Assembly (NCBI RefSeq): GCF_008326305.1
Contig: NZ_BIXY01000045.1
Coordinates: 3,542 to 56,013 of the forward strand
Direction: 5' to 3'
Source: Dictyobacter arantiisoli
GTDB taxonomy: Bacteria; Chloroflexota; Ktedonobacteria; Ktedonobacterales; Ktedonobacteraceae
Length of the DNA stretch: 52,472 bases
The notes under the pieces are model-generated. The model had not been told where the DNA came from and searched no databases. It saw only the letters and a program-made list of their open reading frames with translations. A program made the position numbers and the translations under genes. Below, in pieces: positions 26,981 through 36,540 of this stretch. The first letter of the stretch is position 1; the number at the start of each line of letters is the position of its first letter.

Positions 26981-27406
26981 TTAGCTCTTTTTGACGACGA
27001 GGGTACGTGCTGCGAGATCACCCAGTCTCTGGTTGCGAGATGTTGACCAGATCAGAATGGCTCCAACGAGATAGGCGGTAGGAAGAACATCGATGATGCG
27101 TAGAATATTGCGAATCAACGAGTCGGGCCAACGAATAGGTGTGCCATCAAGCTTTACCACGCGGAGACCAAGTGCCATTTTACCGAGCGTTGCACCAGTT
27201 GTTGCCTCTAGAATGATGAAGTACAGGAAGTAAATAATCCCTCCAATACCACCTGTAAGCGCAAGTTGCTTAGACCCCAGTAGCACATTGATGATGGCAT
27301 AAATGATTCCGAAGACGATACTGTCAATGAGTATGGCTACAAACCGTCTTCCCACACCGGTTCCTTTGGCTTCTAGAGCAGTTTGGGAATAATCCTGATA
27401 ATCCAT
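26981..27406 (-). CDS. RDD-family membrane protein
   Basis: 141 residues with three membrane helices. The signature pieces are GVGRRFVAILIDSIVF (the RD pair), GATLGKMALGLRVVKLDG and NQRLGDLAARTLVV. RDD proteins are small integral membrane proteins of mostly unknown function, some linked to ion homeostasis. It is a single gene on the minus strand, convergent with DoxX. Confidence 0.87.
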   Translation of the reverse strand: MDYQDYSQTALEAKGTGVGRRFVAILIDSIVFGIIYAIINVLLGSKQLALTGGIGGIIYFLYFIILEATTGATLGKMALGLRVVKLDGTPIRWPDSLIRNILRIIDVLPTAYLVGAILIWSTSRNQRLGDLAARTLVVKKS

Positions 27407-27802
27407 ATGATAATCCCTCTTATTCTCGATGTACTTACCTGTGTATATACAGGTAGCTTTTAAATATTAAAACATATAAATATAGAAAGTCAATAACAGT
27501 TTTACTATAAAAGATAGATAAATAAGGATAAAATGAATGAAATTATATAAAATATAATAGAATGGTATTTTATTCATACCATATTATACTGATTGATGGT
27601 GTTTTAAATTGATGGTTCGTGATTCTCGCCACCTTCCCTCTTTATGACAAATTGGCGGCCTAAGTGGCGAAGATATGCGTCAAACTACAATGACGCTCGT
27701 TGTTTAAGCGGCGGAGTGGTGAGATTGAGCCCGTGACAGGCACGAATCTCAATCCCATCCGCCTTTGAACAGAGGTGGTCGGGGTGTATAGTAGAGCGCT
27801 GT
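27407..27802. other. AT-rich intergenic region, no gene
   Basis: 27420-27600 is strongly AT-rich compared with the rest of the window and probably holds the RDD gene promoter. The remainder, to 27802, has no convincing ORF or RNA gene. Confidence 0.5.
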
Positions 27803-28321
27803 TCAGGCATCCTGACGCTCGGGGCGCTTGATGGCATACAGGCGGAAACGTTGTCCCCATTGATCGACATCACGCACATAGTGCATGCCAATCTTTTCCG
27901 CAATATGGATTGACACGCTATTTTCGGCTGGAATCAACGAAATCAGTTGCGGGAAGCCTAATTGTTGCAGTCCATAGTCACGCAGAGCCTGTGTACCCTC
28001 AAGTGCCAGGCTATTCTGCCAGTATGGGCGAGCCAGCATATAGGCCAGTTCAACCTCCTGTTGCCCCTCAACCTCTTGATTAAGGAGGCCACAATGCCCG
28101 ATGAAGCTCTGATCGCTTTTCAGAATCGTAGCAAAAAACGAGTGCCCATAGATCTGATATTCGCGAATATAGCCATTCAAAACGCGCTCAACTTCAGCGC
28201 GATTACGTGGGCCACCCAGGTAGCGCATCACCTCCGGGTCCGCATAGAGAGCGGTCATATCATCCAGATCGGAAAGCGTCAACGGTCGGAAAAGCAAATG
28301 CTCAGTCTCTAAAATATTCAA
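27803..28321 (-). CDS. GNAT acetyltransferase, RimJ/RimL type
   Basis: 172 residues. The N-terminal pattern LETEHLLFRPLTLSDLDDM and the YADPEVMRYLGGP segment are typical of the RimJ/RimL subgroup. LAYMLARPYWQNSLALEGTQ covers the acetyl-CoA-binding region, and PAENSVSIHIAEKIGM is the conserved C-terminal motif. The acyl acceptor could be a ribosomal protein N-terminus, an amino sugar or a drug. Single gene. Confidence 0.88.
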   Translation of the reverse strand: MNILETEHLLFRPLTLSDLDDMTALYADPEVMRYLGGPRNRAEVERVLNGYIREYQIYGHSFFATILKSDQSFIGHCGLLNQEVEGQQEVELAYMLARPYWQNSLALEGTQALRDYGLQQLGFPQLISLIPAENSVSIHIAEKIGMHYVRDVDQWGQRFRLYAIKRPERQDA

Positions 28322-28494
28322 TTCAATATCCTCACTCTAAATCGCCAAAAATCAACACCGATTTATTATCAGGGCTGCCACTACTATCTATTCATTATAT
28401 GCCGTTCAGAAGCCGCTGACAAATCCTGGTCGTGAGAAGTTCAGCGTATGCCTGTCAACATCTCCTGTTGTCCACTTCCGCTGTTGGGCGCTTT

Positions 28495-30006
28495 TCATGC
28501 GTTCCAGGAGAAGCCTCTAGATTCAAAGCCAGCTTCGGGCTGGCATTCTGGGAGTGCCTGCACCTCGCAGGGGGTATTGAAGAGCATGGTGTAGCGTTGG
28601 ATGCCGTCATAGCGGGGCCAGGCGGGCAGCGTGGATATGCCGGGATTACCCGTGCGGACAAATGCGCTCCAGGCGTTGTGCATTTGATCGGCCAGATGGA
28701 CATCCTCTTCTTCTAGCGTGACGCTTTGCAGTTGAGGGAAGCTCTGGCGCAGGTCGCGCATGTTGTCGGGATTATCGCGGATCGTTTTCCAGACGAAGGC
28801 AAGTTCAAGGGCGTGGAAGGCTCCAAAGGGATTTTTGTTCCAGTCGAAGCGGTACATCCAGACCGGGGAGCCTTGCGCGGCCTGGGCCTGCGCGAGCTGA
28901 AGGGAGGGGATGTGATAACGGTAGGCGGTGAGGGTCTTTTCCCAGGCTGCTTTGGGCGTTGCGCTTTCCAGGCGCGCTCGCGCATAGGCGGTCTGGATGG
29001 CAAGTGCGTTTGTGCCAAAGACCCGATAGAGCAGGGTTTCATCCGGTAATTCCTGTTGCGAGCCGGTGGTGGCAAATAGATTTGACTCGTCATGATTGGT
29101 GCCGATCAATATAGGAATATAGGCGGCGTATCCCTGTTTGACAGCATCCAGGGGATAAAAGGGTAAGGACTGACCATCAACAACAGGACCAAAATCGCGC
29201 TGTGCGCCCACGCCAGCAATCATTCTGTTCTGGGCGGCACTGATCTCTTCAGTAGGTAAGGTCAACAGGCGATGCGCATCCTGGGGTTGCAGGCGTGCGT
29301 GGCGTAACAGGCGTCGGGTTACCAGCGTCGCGCTCCGCATGTCCCGCGTCGTCTGGCTGGCCCCACTCTGCATCGTAGCGCGGGCAAATAATCCCTGCGC
29401 CTCAGGCATCGTCAGTAAGGTCGCGATACTCATCGCCCCCGCCGACTCGCCCATCAGAGTCACCTGCTCGGGATCTCCCCCAAAGGCTGCGATATTCTCA
29501 CGCACCCAGCGCAGGGCGGCGATAATATCAAGCAAGCCATTATTGCCAGAGGTTGTGAAATCCGCGCCCAGGAGTTGTCCCAGATACAGGAAGCCCAGTG
29601 CGCCCAGACGATAATTGAGCGTTACCACCACAATATCCCCATGGGTCGCAAAGGCGCTTCCATTGTAGAGTGACTGTGATCCTGAGCCCATCACAAAAGA
29701 GCCGCCATAGACATAGACCATCACCGCCCGCCTGGCTGCATCCGCTCGTGGTGTCCACACATTCAGATACAAGCAATCCTCAGAGCGTGGACCCCGTGGG
29801 AGGGAAGGATTATCCTCCTGGATAGGACTGGGCCCAAATGTCAGGGCAGGGCGCACGCCGCTCCAGGATGCAGGTGCCTGAGGAGCGCGAAAGCGTTGTG
29901 TGCCCACCGGCGGCTGCGCAAAAGGAATACCCTTAAAGATTTGAATCCGCCCCGCCTGTTCACCCTGAATCTTGCCCCGGGTCGTCTCCACAATGACCGT
30001 CTCCAT
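28495..30006 (-). CDS. Type B carboxylesterase
   Basis: 503 residues, full length for the family, without a signal peptide. FKGIPFAQPPVGTQRF and EDCLYLNVWTP are the N-terminal signatures. The nucleophile elbow GESAGAMS is near 185-190. GTNHDESNLF carries the acidic-residue region, and the His probably lies in FGAFHALELAFVW. It hydrolyses carboxylic esters; similar enzymes include p-nitrobenzyl esterases. GAGGGGG precedes the ATG. A three-hairpin repeat (copy E) sits immediately upstream of the start and may overlap the promoter. Confidence 0.92.
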   Translation of the reverse strand: METVIVETTRGKIQGEQAGRIQIFKGIPFAQPPVGTQRFRAPQAPASWSGVRPALTFGPSPIQEDNPSLPRGPRSEDCLYLNVWTPRADAARRAVMVYVYGGSFVMGSGSQSLYNGSAFATHGDIVVVTLNYRLGALGFLYLGQLLGADFTTSGNNGLLDIIAALRWVRENIAAFGGDPEQVTLMGESAGAMSIATLLTMPEAQGLFARATMQSGASQTTRDMRSATLVTRRLLRHARLQPQDAHRLLTLPTEEISAAQNRMIAGVGAQRDFGPVVDGQSLPFYPLDAVKQGYAAYIPILIGTNHDESNLFATTGSQQELPDETLLYRVFGTNALAIQTAYARARLESATPKAAWEKTLTAYRYHIPSLQLAQAQAAQGSPVWMYRFDWNKNPFGAFHALELAFVWKTIRDNPDNMRDLRQSFPQLQSVTLEEEDVHLADQMHNAWSAFVRTGNPGISTLPAWPRYDGIQRYTMLFNTPCEVQALPECQPEAGFESRGFSWNA

Positions 30007-30029
30007 CCAATTACCCCCTCATAGCTAGC

Positions 30030-30185
30030 GTTTAATTCCCATGCTCTTCATGCTCTCTGTGCGTGAGTTTTCGCACCGATGGTGCTCAAAAGAGTTTTTA
30101 GTATGTTGTGCAGAATAGGTGCGAAGCACCTATTCTGCACAACATACTAAAAAAGGCGTGGGCGCGTCAGCGCCTACCTGTGGGT
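30030..30185 (+). repeat. Three-hairpin repeat family, copy E
   Basis: Hairpin 1 is GCACC-GAT-GGTGC (30073-30085). Hairpin 2 is a perfect 28-bp stem (30095-30122 with 30126-30153) with a GAA loop. Its GTATGTTGTGCAGAATAGG differs from copy C at several sites, with matching changes on the other arm. Hairpin 3 is GTGGGCGC with GCGCCTAC, where one pair is G-U in RNA. It starts about 25 bp upstream of the carboxylesterase ATG, in opposite orientation. Confidence 0.97.
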
Positions 30186-30459
30186 GAGCCACAGAATCCC
30201 GATAGTGATTCCCAACGCCCTGAATGTTCACAAAATACTCATCAATATATCAATAATACATGGGAGTTGCGCTCTTGTCCAACAACCAGGCAAAAATACA
30301 GAGCCTGCCAATGCTCTTTTGTGCAGCCTGATTATCTTTTGGGGCTATTATGATGATCAATCGGTTCGCAGCGGAAAAGAATAAAAGGTGGATAGTCGGG
30401 GCATAACCCCCGACTATCCACATGCTTCCTATGGATCGCGAAGTGGAAATTATCGTGTG

Positions 30460-30861
30460 CTAGCGCACAAATGGATGTGAGAATGGATATGGTGGATATG
30501 GATGCGGGAACGGGAATGGGTATGGATGCGGGAACGGGAATGGGTATGGATGCGGGAACGGGAATGGATATGGATGCGGGAACGGGAATGGGTATGGATG
30601 CGGGAACGGGTATGGATATCCGCCATATGATCCACCATAGCCGCCGGAGCAGACATAGCTTCCATCGACAAAGACTGGATAGGAAGGATACTCACAGAAG
30701 ATCTGACGTGGTGCGGCTGTGGCAGGTGCCGCATAGGCATGGCTGTTGCTTGTAGCGGCGTGAGCGGCCTGGGGTGCGAAAACTCCAGCCATACCGAGGA
30801 CGAGTGCCGCTGTACCAAGCAGTTTTTTGCCTTTGCTGAGGCCAGTTCGTTTGTTTGTCAT
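30460..30861 (-). CDS. Secreted Pro/Phe/His/Tyr repeat protein
   Basis: 133 residues. A signal peptide (about 8-36, ending AHAA) is followed by a short region with two Cys and a GGYGGSYGGYP stretch. The rest is 4-5 copies of an 8-residue repeat, PFPHPYPF. AGGAGAG precedes the ATG at 30861. The repeat is low-complexity and aromatic, unlike any enzyme. A structural, surface or metal-binding role (regular His) is possible but not shown. At the DNA level the unit is 24 bp. Confidence 0.75.
   Translation of the reverse strand: MTNKRTGLSKGKKLLGTAALVLGMAGVFAPQAAHAATSNSHAYAAPATAAPRQIFCEYPSYPVFVDGSYVCSGGYGGSYGGYPYPFPHPYPFPFPHPYPFPFPHPYPFPFPHPYPFPFPHPYPPYPFSHPFVR
30495..30618. repeat. 24-bp tandem repeats coding PFPHPYPF
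   Basis: About 4.5 units of 24 bp (GGAACGGGAATGGGTATGGA followed by TGCG) lie inside the secreted repeat gene. Near-identity between units points to recent slippage. Copy number is likely to vary between strains. Confidence 0.9.
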
Positions 30862-31368
30862 TTTTTTTCTCTCCTGATAACACTTGAACTGCAATAGTTT
30901 TTCTACTGCATCCTATCGTCCGTGTGTAGACTCACAATGCTTATGTCGTGAGTTACATTTACAGTGTACACAGACACCCAAGCAGTAATTTGGACTGTTT
31001 TGGGTTGAGCGGTGTTCGCGGTGATTACAGGTAGCGGTGCATAATGCTGCTCCTCTGAGGTGGTAAGCTGCACCGTTTACATCGTTTATTACTAGATATT
31101 TGGGGTGAGAGAGGGAAGAAATCGGGACGAAAAGGAGGGTGAAATCGAGCCGTCTGGCCGTTGAGAGAGGGCGAAAAGTCCTATGGATAGTAAATATCTT
31201 TACCCATCATCTATCATCTAACTTCTATAGAGAATAAGGATCAGTCCACTCCAAAGGATACGTCGCTTCCCCCTTTTTAGCGCTTGCTTCTTTTCTGCTA
31301 TGCATAAGAAATCAAAAACATAAAATATTGCTATTTATAGTATAGAGCAGGATGAAGTATTCTTTTGC

Positions 31369-31397
31369 TTGACATATTGTACACCGTCTCGTATACT
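31369..31397 (+). promoter_or_regulatory. Sigma-A-type promoter of the TetR gene
   Basis: TTGACA at 31369-31374, a 17-bp spacer and TATACT at 31392-31397 make a near-consensus promoter about 40 bp upstream of the TetR ATG. The spacer contains GTACACCG-TC-TCGTATAC-like imperfect dyad symmetry that could be an autoregulatory site. Confidence 0.8.
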
Positions 31398-31437
31398 ACC
31401 GATAGCTGATCAGAAAGCTAGCTAAGAAAGATTCGAG

Positions 31438-32040
31438 ATGAGTACCAGACGGCGTCGAGCTCGCGAACAAACAGAGATGAAACAGAATATTCTGCTGGCG
31501 GCACGGCGGATCGCACTTGAAGAAGGATGGCAGGCGGTGACAACGCGTAAAGTCGCGGAGCGTATCGAATACAGCCAGCCTACTATTTACGAGTATTTTG
31601 CGAATAAAGAGGCGATCTTAGCTGCTCTCAGCGAGCAAGGGTCTGAGCAGATCTTGTCTGCGCTCCGTGAGGCCAGAAAGCAGCGTCGGCTACCAGTGGA
31701 GCAGTTGCAGGTGATGTCTCAGGCCTATTGGAGTTTTGCTTTTACCTGTCCTGAGCTCTATCAGGTCATGCATGGCCTGGCAGGTGTGCATTTTACGCGC
31801 AGAGCCTTACCTGAAGCCGCGCGTCAGACCATGCTCCTGGTGCGAGAAACCCTCCTGGCCTGTCCACAGCTCAAGCCAGAGATCGTCCGTCAGCCCGATG
31901 ATGCCATCGATGCGTTCTGGGGGCTGTTGCATGGCTTGATCATCCTGACCATGGAAGGCCATATCACCTCCGGGGAATTGCGTGCCCGCCTGATCATGAC
32001 GCGCACCCTGGATGAACTCTTCCAGAGCTGGCTCCAATAG
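31438..32040 (+). CDS. TetR-family transcriptional regulator
   Basis: 200 residues. The TetR_N helix-turn-helix spans about 17-63 (ILLAARRIALEEGWQAVTTRKVAERIEYSQPTIYEYFANKEAIL, given in parts: TTRKVAERIEYSQPTIYEYF). The C-terminal domain (YWSFAFTCPELYQVMHGL and AIDAFWGLLHGLIIL) fits the WHG-containing TetR subgroup. A near-consensus promoter lies upstream. The start at 31438 has only a weak purine-rich site. It is followed after a gap by a damaged FUSC transporter gene, which may have been its target. Confidence 0.92.
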   Translation: MSTRRRRAREQTEMKQNILLAARRIALEEGWQAVTTRKVAERIEYSQPTIYEYFANKEAILAALSEQGSEQILSALREARKQRRLPVEQLQVMSQAYWSFAFTCPELYQVMHGLAGVHFTRRALPEAARQTMLLVRETLLACPQLKPEIVRQPDDAIDAFWGLLHGLIILTMEGHITSGELRARLIMTRTLDELFQSWLQ

Positions 32041-32527
32041 CCCGCGTTTTTCGGTGTTACTGATCTTAGATCAGTAAAATAGCTTAGATCAAAAAGCCGT
32101 ATCGTCTTCACGGATGAGAATTGGAAAGCCCTGGTTGGCTGGCAGGCTCGCTTAAGATCTTCAAGCGATAACACCACCGCCCGTCAATGTTGATGCTGCT
32201 TCCAACTCACCTGTTGAGTGACCATTTCGTGTAGTCGTCAGCTATTCTGCATCCTTGAAAGCGCTACCATCTGGTAGGATTTTGTGATGCCCTTTTCTTG
32301 CGTACGCATCAACTTCTTCTGCACGAAAATATAGATATGGTTTGATCAACCTCTCTGTAGCATCTCCTCTAGTAGTTGCTATAAATATCTCTATTCAGAC
32401 GCTTTCTGGTTATTGCTCTATAGAGCATCTTTGAAGGGAAAAATGTGCCTATGTTTTTATTTCGGCTTGTTTCTGCAATGTTCAGGTATGATTGGAATGA
32501 TCAGCTGTTCGTCAGGGAGGATTGTGT
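32041..32527. other. Intergenic region, no gene
   Basis: A 9-bp stem with a 3-nt loop (TTACTGATC-TTA-GATCAGTAA, 32057-32077) follows the TetR stop codon. It has no U-tract and could be a regulator site rather than a terminator. No ORF is credible in the remaining ~450 bp. Confidence 0.5.
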
Positions 32528-34277
32528 ATGATACGAAGTGGAACTTTCTGGGAGCGCATAGGTGATTGGTGTCTGACAACATTTACCGATCCGGCAAAGT
32601 TGCGCCTGTATAACGGAATCAAATCATTCATCGCCATCATGCTGAGTGTGCTGGTGCTGGTTGCGCTGGGAATGGCTTTGAAGCTCTCCCTAGGATGTGA
32701 TCGATGTCTTAAGTGAGGCATTGCACCAAAATACTGTTGATGCCCGTTTATTACGAAAGTTGCGTACGCGCGTCATCTGGCTGGACGATACTGAGCTTAT
32801 GATTCAGCGCCAGCTTGATCTCCTGGAATCCCAGGCCCTCCCTGATCGCATCAATCACGAGAAGTTTAAGCGCGACCTGTTTGATATTGAGATCGCGGCT
32901 GAAGAGCTGGTGAGTGCTGGTATGGCAAGCACCTATGATGAGATGACCCCGCTGAGTTGCGTTATGCTGCTGGGCGCATTGGAAACCCTGCGTAGCGCCT
33001 TGCGCAAAGATCACCCTCTCGCGTCGTTGCAGAGCACGGTGGATGCCGCCACAAAGCTGGCTTCGGCCTTGCTCAGGCTCCGCACACAGGCAGAGATTTC
33101 TAATGTCTCACTACCCATTTCAAATCCTGATTGGGCACCTGCTCCATTATCCAATCGTCAACCAGTCCTGGCGGGAAGGGCGTCGATGCGTGATGAGCGG
33201 CCGCAGCAGCGTCTGCCCTTCTGGGAGCGCATCAGTCCGCCCGCGAAGCAAGCTTTGCAGGTACTGATCGCAGCCAGTATGGCTGCTTTTATCGGAAACC
33301 TGTTGTCCACACATCGTTTGTACTGGGCGGTTATGGCCGCGTATGTGGCGATTTCGGGTACAAACTCGCGCATAGAGTCCTTAAACAAGGGCATTCAGCG
33401 AGCCTTTGGCGCCCTGCTGGGTATTATCGTCGGCACACTGGTCGCCACGCTGGTGGGCGGCAATCCCATTATCTCAATCATCCTGATGATTGTGTGTCTC
33501 TTCATGATGATGTACTGGGCGCCGGTCAACTACAGTATCATGGTGATCTTCATCACAACCCTGCTCTCCTTGCTCTATGGCATGCTGGGCGAGTTCAGTA
33601 TCCAGTTGCTTACGCTGCGGCTGGAAGAGACGGTATTAGGCGTGTTGATTGGCTCGCTGGCGGCACTCTTCATTCTCCCCGTTTATACAGGACGGACCGT
33701 GCGTGCGGGCATGCAGCAGTTTTTGACGGATCTGGAGCAGATTGTGGGCAGTGCCACCGCGCATCTTGTGCATGAGCCTATGCCAGCGTCCTCTCTGATC
33801 GCGCAAGTCCAGGGATTAAAGCCGCAACTGCAATTGTTGCGGCAGCGTGCTTTGCCTCTGACGAGTGGCTTGCTGGCCGGTGGTTCTCATGACATCCAGC
33901 GTAGCATTCTGGTATTTATGAGCTGTGAACATCATGCCCGAAGTCTGGTGCGCGCGGTGAATCAGATCAATACCATGAGCTTAAATCCTGCCATGCTGAC
34001 AACCCTCGCGCAACTGGTAGAGCAGATCAGCACCAATATCGATGAGCTCAAGGCCACCCTGGATAATCATCGTCCTGCCTCCATCGAGAGCGTTGAGCGC
34101 CAGCTTGAGACGTTTGAAGATACAGTATTGCATAGCACGGATCGCTCAAATCAACAACTTCTGCAGGCTATTCATGCCTTGCGTCAGATTGATCAAGCGG
34201 TTGTCCGCCTTACCTGTGATAATCTCGGCGTACCGCGTGCCGCTGACGATCCACTCAACAAACTGGTCCGGGTATAG
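32528..34277 (+). pseudogene. FUSC-family transporter with internal deletion and frameshift
   Basis: The first part (32528-32716) has a strong GGGAGG site and codes for WERIGDWCLTTFTDPAKLRL and the first membrane helix, a normal FUSC N-terminus, then hits a stop. From about 32697 a different frame continues for 526 codons: cytoplasmic helical region, second membrane block (RISPPAKQALQVLIAASMAA to FILPVYTGR) and C-terminal helical domain. Compared with the usual layout the rest of the first membrane block is missing at the junction near 32690, consistent with a deletion. The long downstream frame has a possible start, so a shortened product could still be made. The closest intact relative in the window is the gene at 23651. 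Confidence 0.72.
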
Positions 34278-34297
34278 CTCAGGATTTTCTAATTCTC

Positions 34298-34482
34298 ATG
34301 CGCGGGGTGCAGAGGGTTGGGTTGCGACCTCGGCTCCACTTATCGAAGGGATGACTGGCAAATACTTCTTTGACAAAATGGAGAAACAATCATCCAAAGA
34401 ATCCTATGATGAGGGGATAGCTCGAAAGTTGTGGAAAGTCAGCACCCACCTCACACATGCACCACTGATGACGACACTATAA
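34298..34482 (+). pseudogene. C-terminal fragment of a short-chain dehydrogenase
   Basis: Only the last ~60 codons remain: WVATSAPLIEGMTGKYFF, then DEGIARKLWKVSTHLT. This matches the tail of SDRs of the type still present at 36541 (LATSPTLDNVTGKYFDQ, RRLRQISEQLT). It lacks the Rossmann and catalytic parts and any start site. It begins about 20 bp after the FUSC stop codon and looks like a rearrangement scar. Confidence 0.65.
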
Positions 34483-34730
34483 TACGCTCCGCTTGCTCTT
34501 CCTCTTCTCTGTTTCTCTTTGAGGGTCTTCTCTCAATGGGAACAGAGAGAGTTGTGCCATTCCCTGATTCCTGATACTCTCCCATTGAGGCAAGGCTAAG
34601 AGAGTAGCACTTGTTTATGGTCTCTAAAAAATGCGTGAAAAACTCCTTCTTGATCTTGCGCTCCCGCCTTCTTCACCAAGCACGTCGCAAGAAACGAACG
34701 CTTTTGAGACACCTCATCAGAACTGCTCGC
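34483..34730. other. Intergenic region with inverted repeat, no gene
   Basis: CTCAATGGGA (34532-34541) and TCCCATTGAG (34580-34589) form a 10-bp inverted repeat. No gene is visible. Confidence 0.5.
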
Positions 34731-34940
34731 TCAACTTGGCCCGATGATGAGATTCTCAGGGGCTGTTTCCACCACTTCCTGTGTCACAACAGTCATAGTG
34801 TTGGCAGCTAAAATATGTTCAACTTGCATCATGAGACGATCGATCAGCCGTAGATTGCCTCTAGTGATGCGAAGAATCGCTCCAACGGCTTCCTGGTCCG
34901 TAAAAATCATCAGAAGAAGCAGACACCGAGCGTCTAGCAT
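34731..34940 (-). pseudogene. C-terminal fragment of a TniB/IS21-type AAA ATPase
   Basis: About 58 codons remain: FTDQEAVGAILRITRGNLRL, IDRLMMQVEHIL, then VVTQEVVETAPENLIIG. This resembles the C-terminal end of transposition helper ATPases of the TniB/ExeA-like type. The Walker motifs are missing. Its broken end is about 35 bp from the end of the IS701-like element, so insertion or later deletion probably removed the rest. A GTCCGTAAAA...TCATCAGAAGAAGCAG piece of the broken end recurs near 42411. Confidence 0.6.
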
Positions 34941-34974
34941 GGGTCAAGCCTGCCAACCCTTTTTCCCGCTAAGC

Positions 34975-36390
34975 CTACAGTTGTAGATGGCTCGTGAGAG
35001 TGCTTCGGCGTTTGTAATGACAGAGCCGCGCGAGAGCTTGGTGCGCACGTCGCCAGAAAGACCAGGCCAGGTGATAGGCAAAAGAGTGAGATGGAAAGCG
35101 TCCGAGACGAAAGAAAAGCCGCCGGATTTCGGCAACGCTCAGGGGAACCATGACGGGGAGATCAGAAGACTCGTGAGCTTGAACAGGATCGGTTACTGCT
35201 GGCTCTGGCATCTGAGGCATCTGCTCAGACTTTTTTTAAGCGTGTCTTCTTCCTCATTGGCGCGCAAAGCCGCTAAAAAGGCTATGGCCAGCATTGAAAG
35301 AGTTACGTGCCGGTACCAACCGTGCCAGGAACGGACTTCATACTCATCCAAACCTACTTCTGCTACCTTTCTCAAAACACTGCTCCACTGTCCAGCGCGC
35401 GCCGAAAGCCTCCACCATCTTCTCCAAAGAGGTGCCAGTGGGAGCAAAGACCAGCACATAAGCCATCTCCGCAGGTTTGACGCCTTCGTTCTGGCTTTGT
35501 CGCACCAGCAGCCAACGCTGCCACCCGCTCGTCTCTGGTGCCGCGAGTTCGATGCGCGCCCACGCGAAGAGGCGAGGTCCTTTGCTCCCCATGCCTGCAC
35601 TCAGCTCCCGCCAGTCCTCCGTTGCCAAGTCACGCGCTACCTGATCCACTCGCCTGCGAGTTCCCTGCACCTCCACGTGCTCTTTGCAGGCCACAGCCAG
35701 TGCATACGTTTGTTTACGGGCCTCCAGATCGGCTCGCAGCAGTTGTGCGCTCCCATACACCGTATCCCCGGTCACCCATGCGACAGGAAGGCCGGCATCC
35801 AAGGTTCGTTGCAGCATACGCCTCGCCAATTCTGGTTTGGTGGCGAAGGTCACCTCTGCTGGCACATGAGCTTCTCGGCAGCGCTCCTCGTCGTCGGTCC
35901 AACTTTTGGGCACATACAATTCACGATCTAGCAATGTGTGTCCGCGCGAACTGGCGTAGGAGAGGAAAACGCCTATCTGACAGTTTTCGATGCGCCCGGC
36001 CGTGCTACTGTACTGTCGTTGAACCCCCACCGATTTGCGTCCTTTTTTGAGAAAGCCTGTCTCATCAATTACCAACACAGCATTGGGTTCCGCAAGCGTT
36101 TCCCAGACGTACATACACACTGCATCTCGCACCCCGTCGCAATCCCACCTGGCGCGGTCTAACAGATGTTGCATGGCATACGGCGTAGCTTCTCCTACCT
36201 CTTCAGCCACTTGCCACCCGTTTTTTCGTTCTACTGGACTCATTAATCCCCGCACATAGGCAAGCGCTTGGTGATAAGGCTCTGGCCGTACGAAACGCTG
36301 CCTGATTCGTTGGCTCAGCTCATTGAAGGCCGTTTTCCACACTTCTTCCGCCGTTGAAAGGGGATGAGTTGTAGGAGCAAAAAGGGACAT
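34975..36390 (-). pseudogene. IS701-like DDE transposase, two frameshifts
   Basis: The main frame (36390 to about 35380) covers the N-terminal region and core: AVLVIDETGFLKKG (first Asp), LPVAWVTGDTVYG (second Asp) and the RWTVEQCFE region (Glu). The frame is lost at about 35380 and resumes one frame over as [19 protein letters not shown]. It is lost again at a T7 tract (35229-35235), then resumes as PLSVAEIRRLFFRL to HYKRR and ends at 34975. So all parts are present in three frames. Translation would give an inactive product unless frameshifting occurs. The stop lies inside CCTACAGTTGTAGAT, a likely element end that recurs inverted at about 39095. Confidence 0.85.
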
Positions 36391-36540
36391 AGATGGTTCT
36401 CCTTTGTTGCCAGACGACAGATAAGGCGCACAAACAGAGACGCGAATATCGGGAGAGAAGATCTGTCTCTCCCGGGGGTGAATGGATCACCCGGCTCGCA
36501 TTTGCTCGCACACCTCCACTGCTGATGTTGGGAAATGGAT

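Noticed and set aside
30450-30818. His/Arg/Ser repeat protein in an alternate minus-strand frame
   Set aside because: It is an out-of-frame reading of the 24-bp repeats. The frame chosen has a signal peptide and a good ribosome site.
34987-35931. 314-codon plus-strand frame
   Set aside because: Antisense to the IS701-like transposase; no ribosome site and no recognisable domain.
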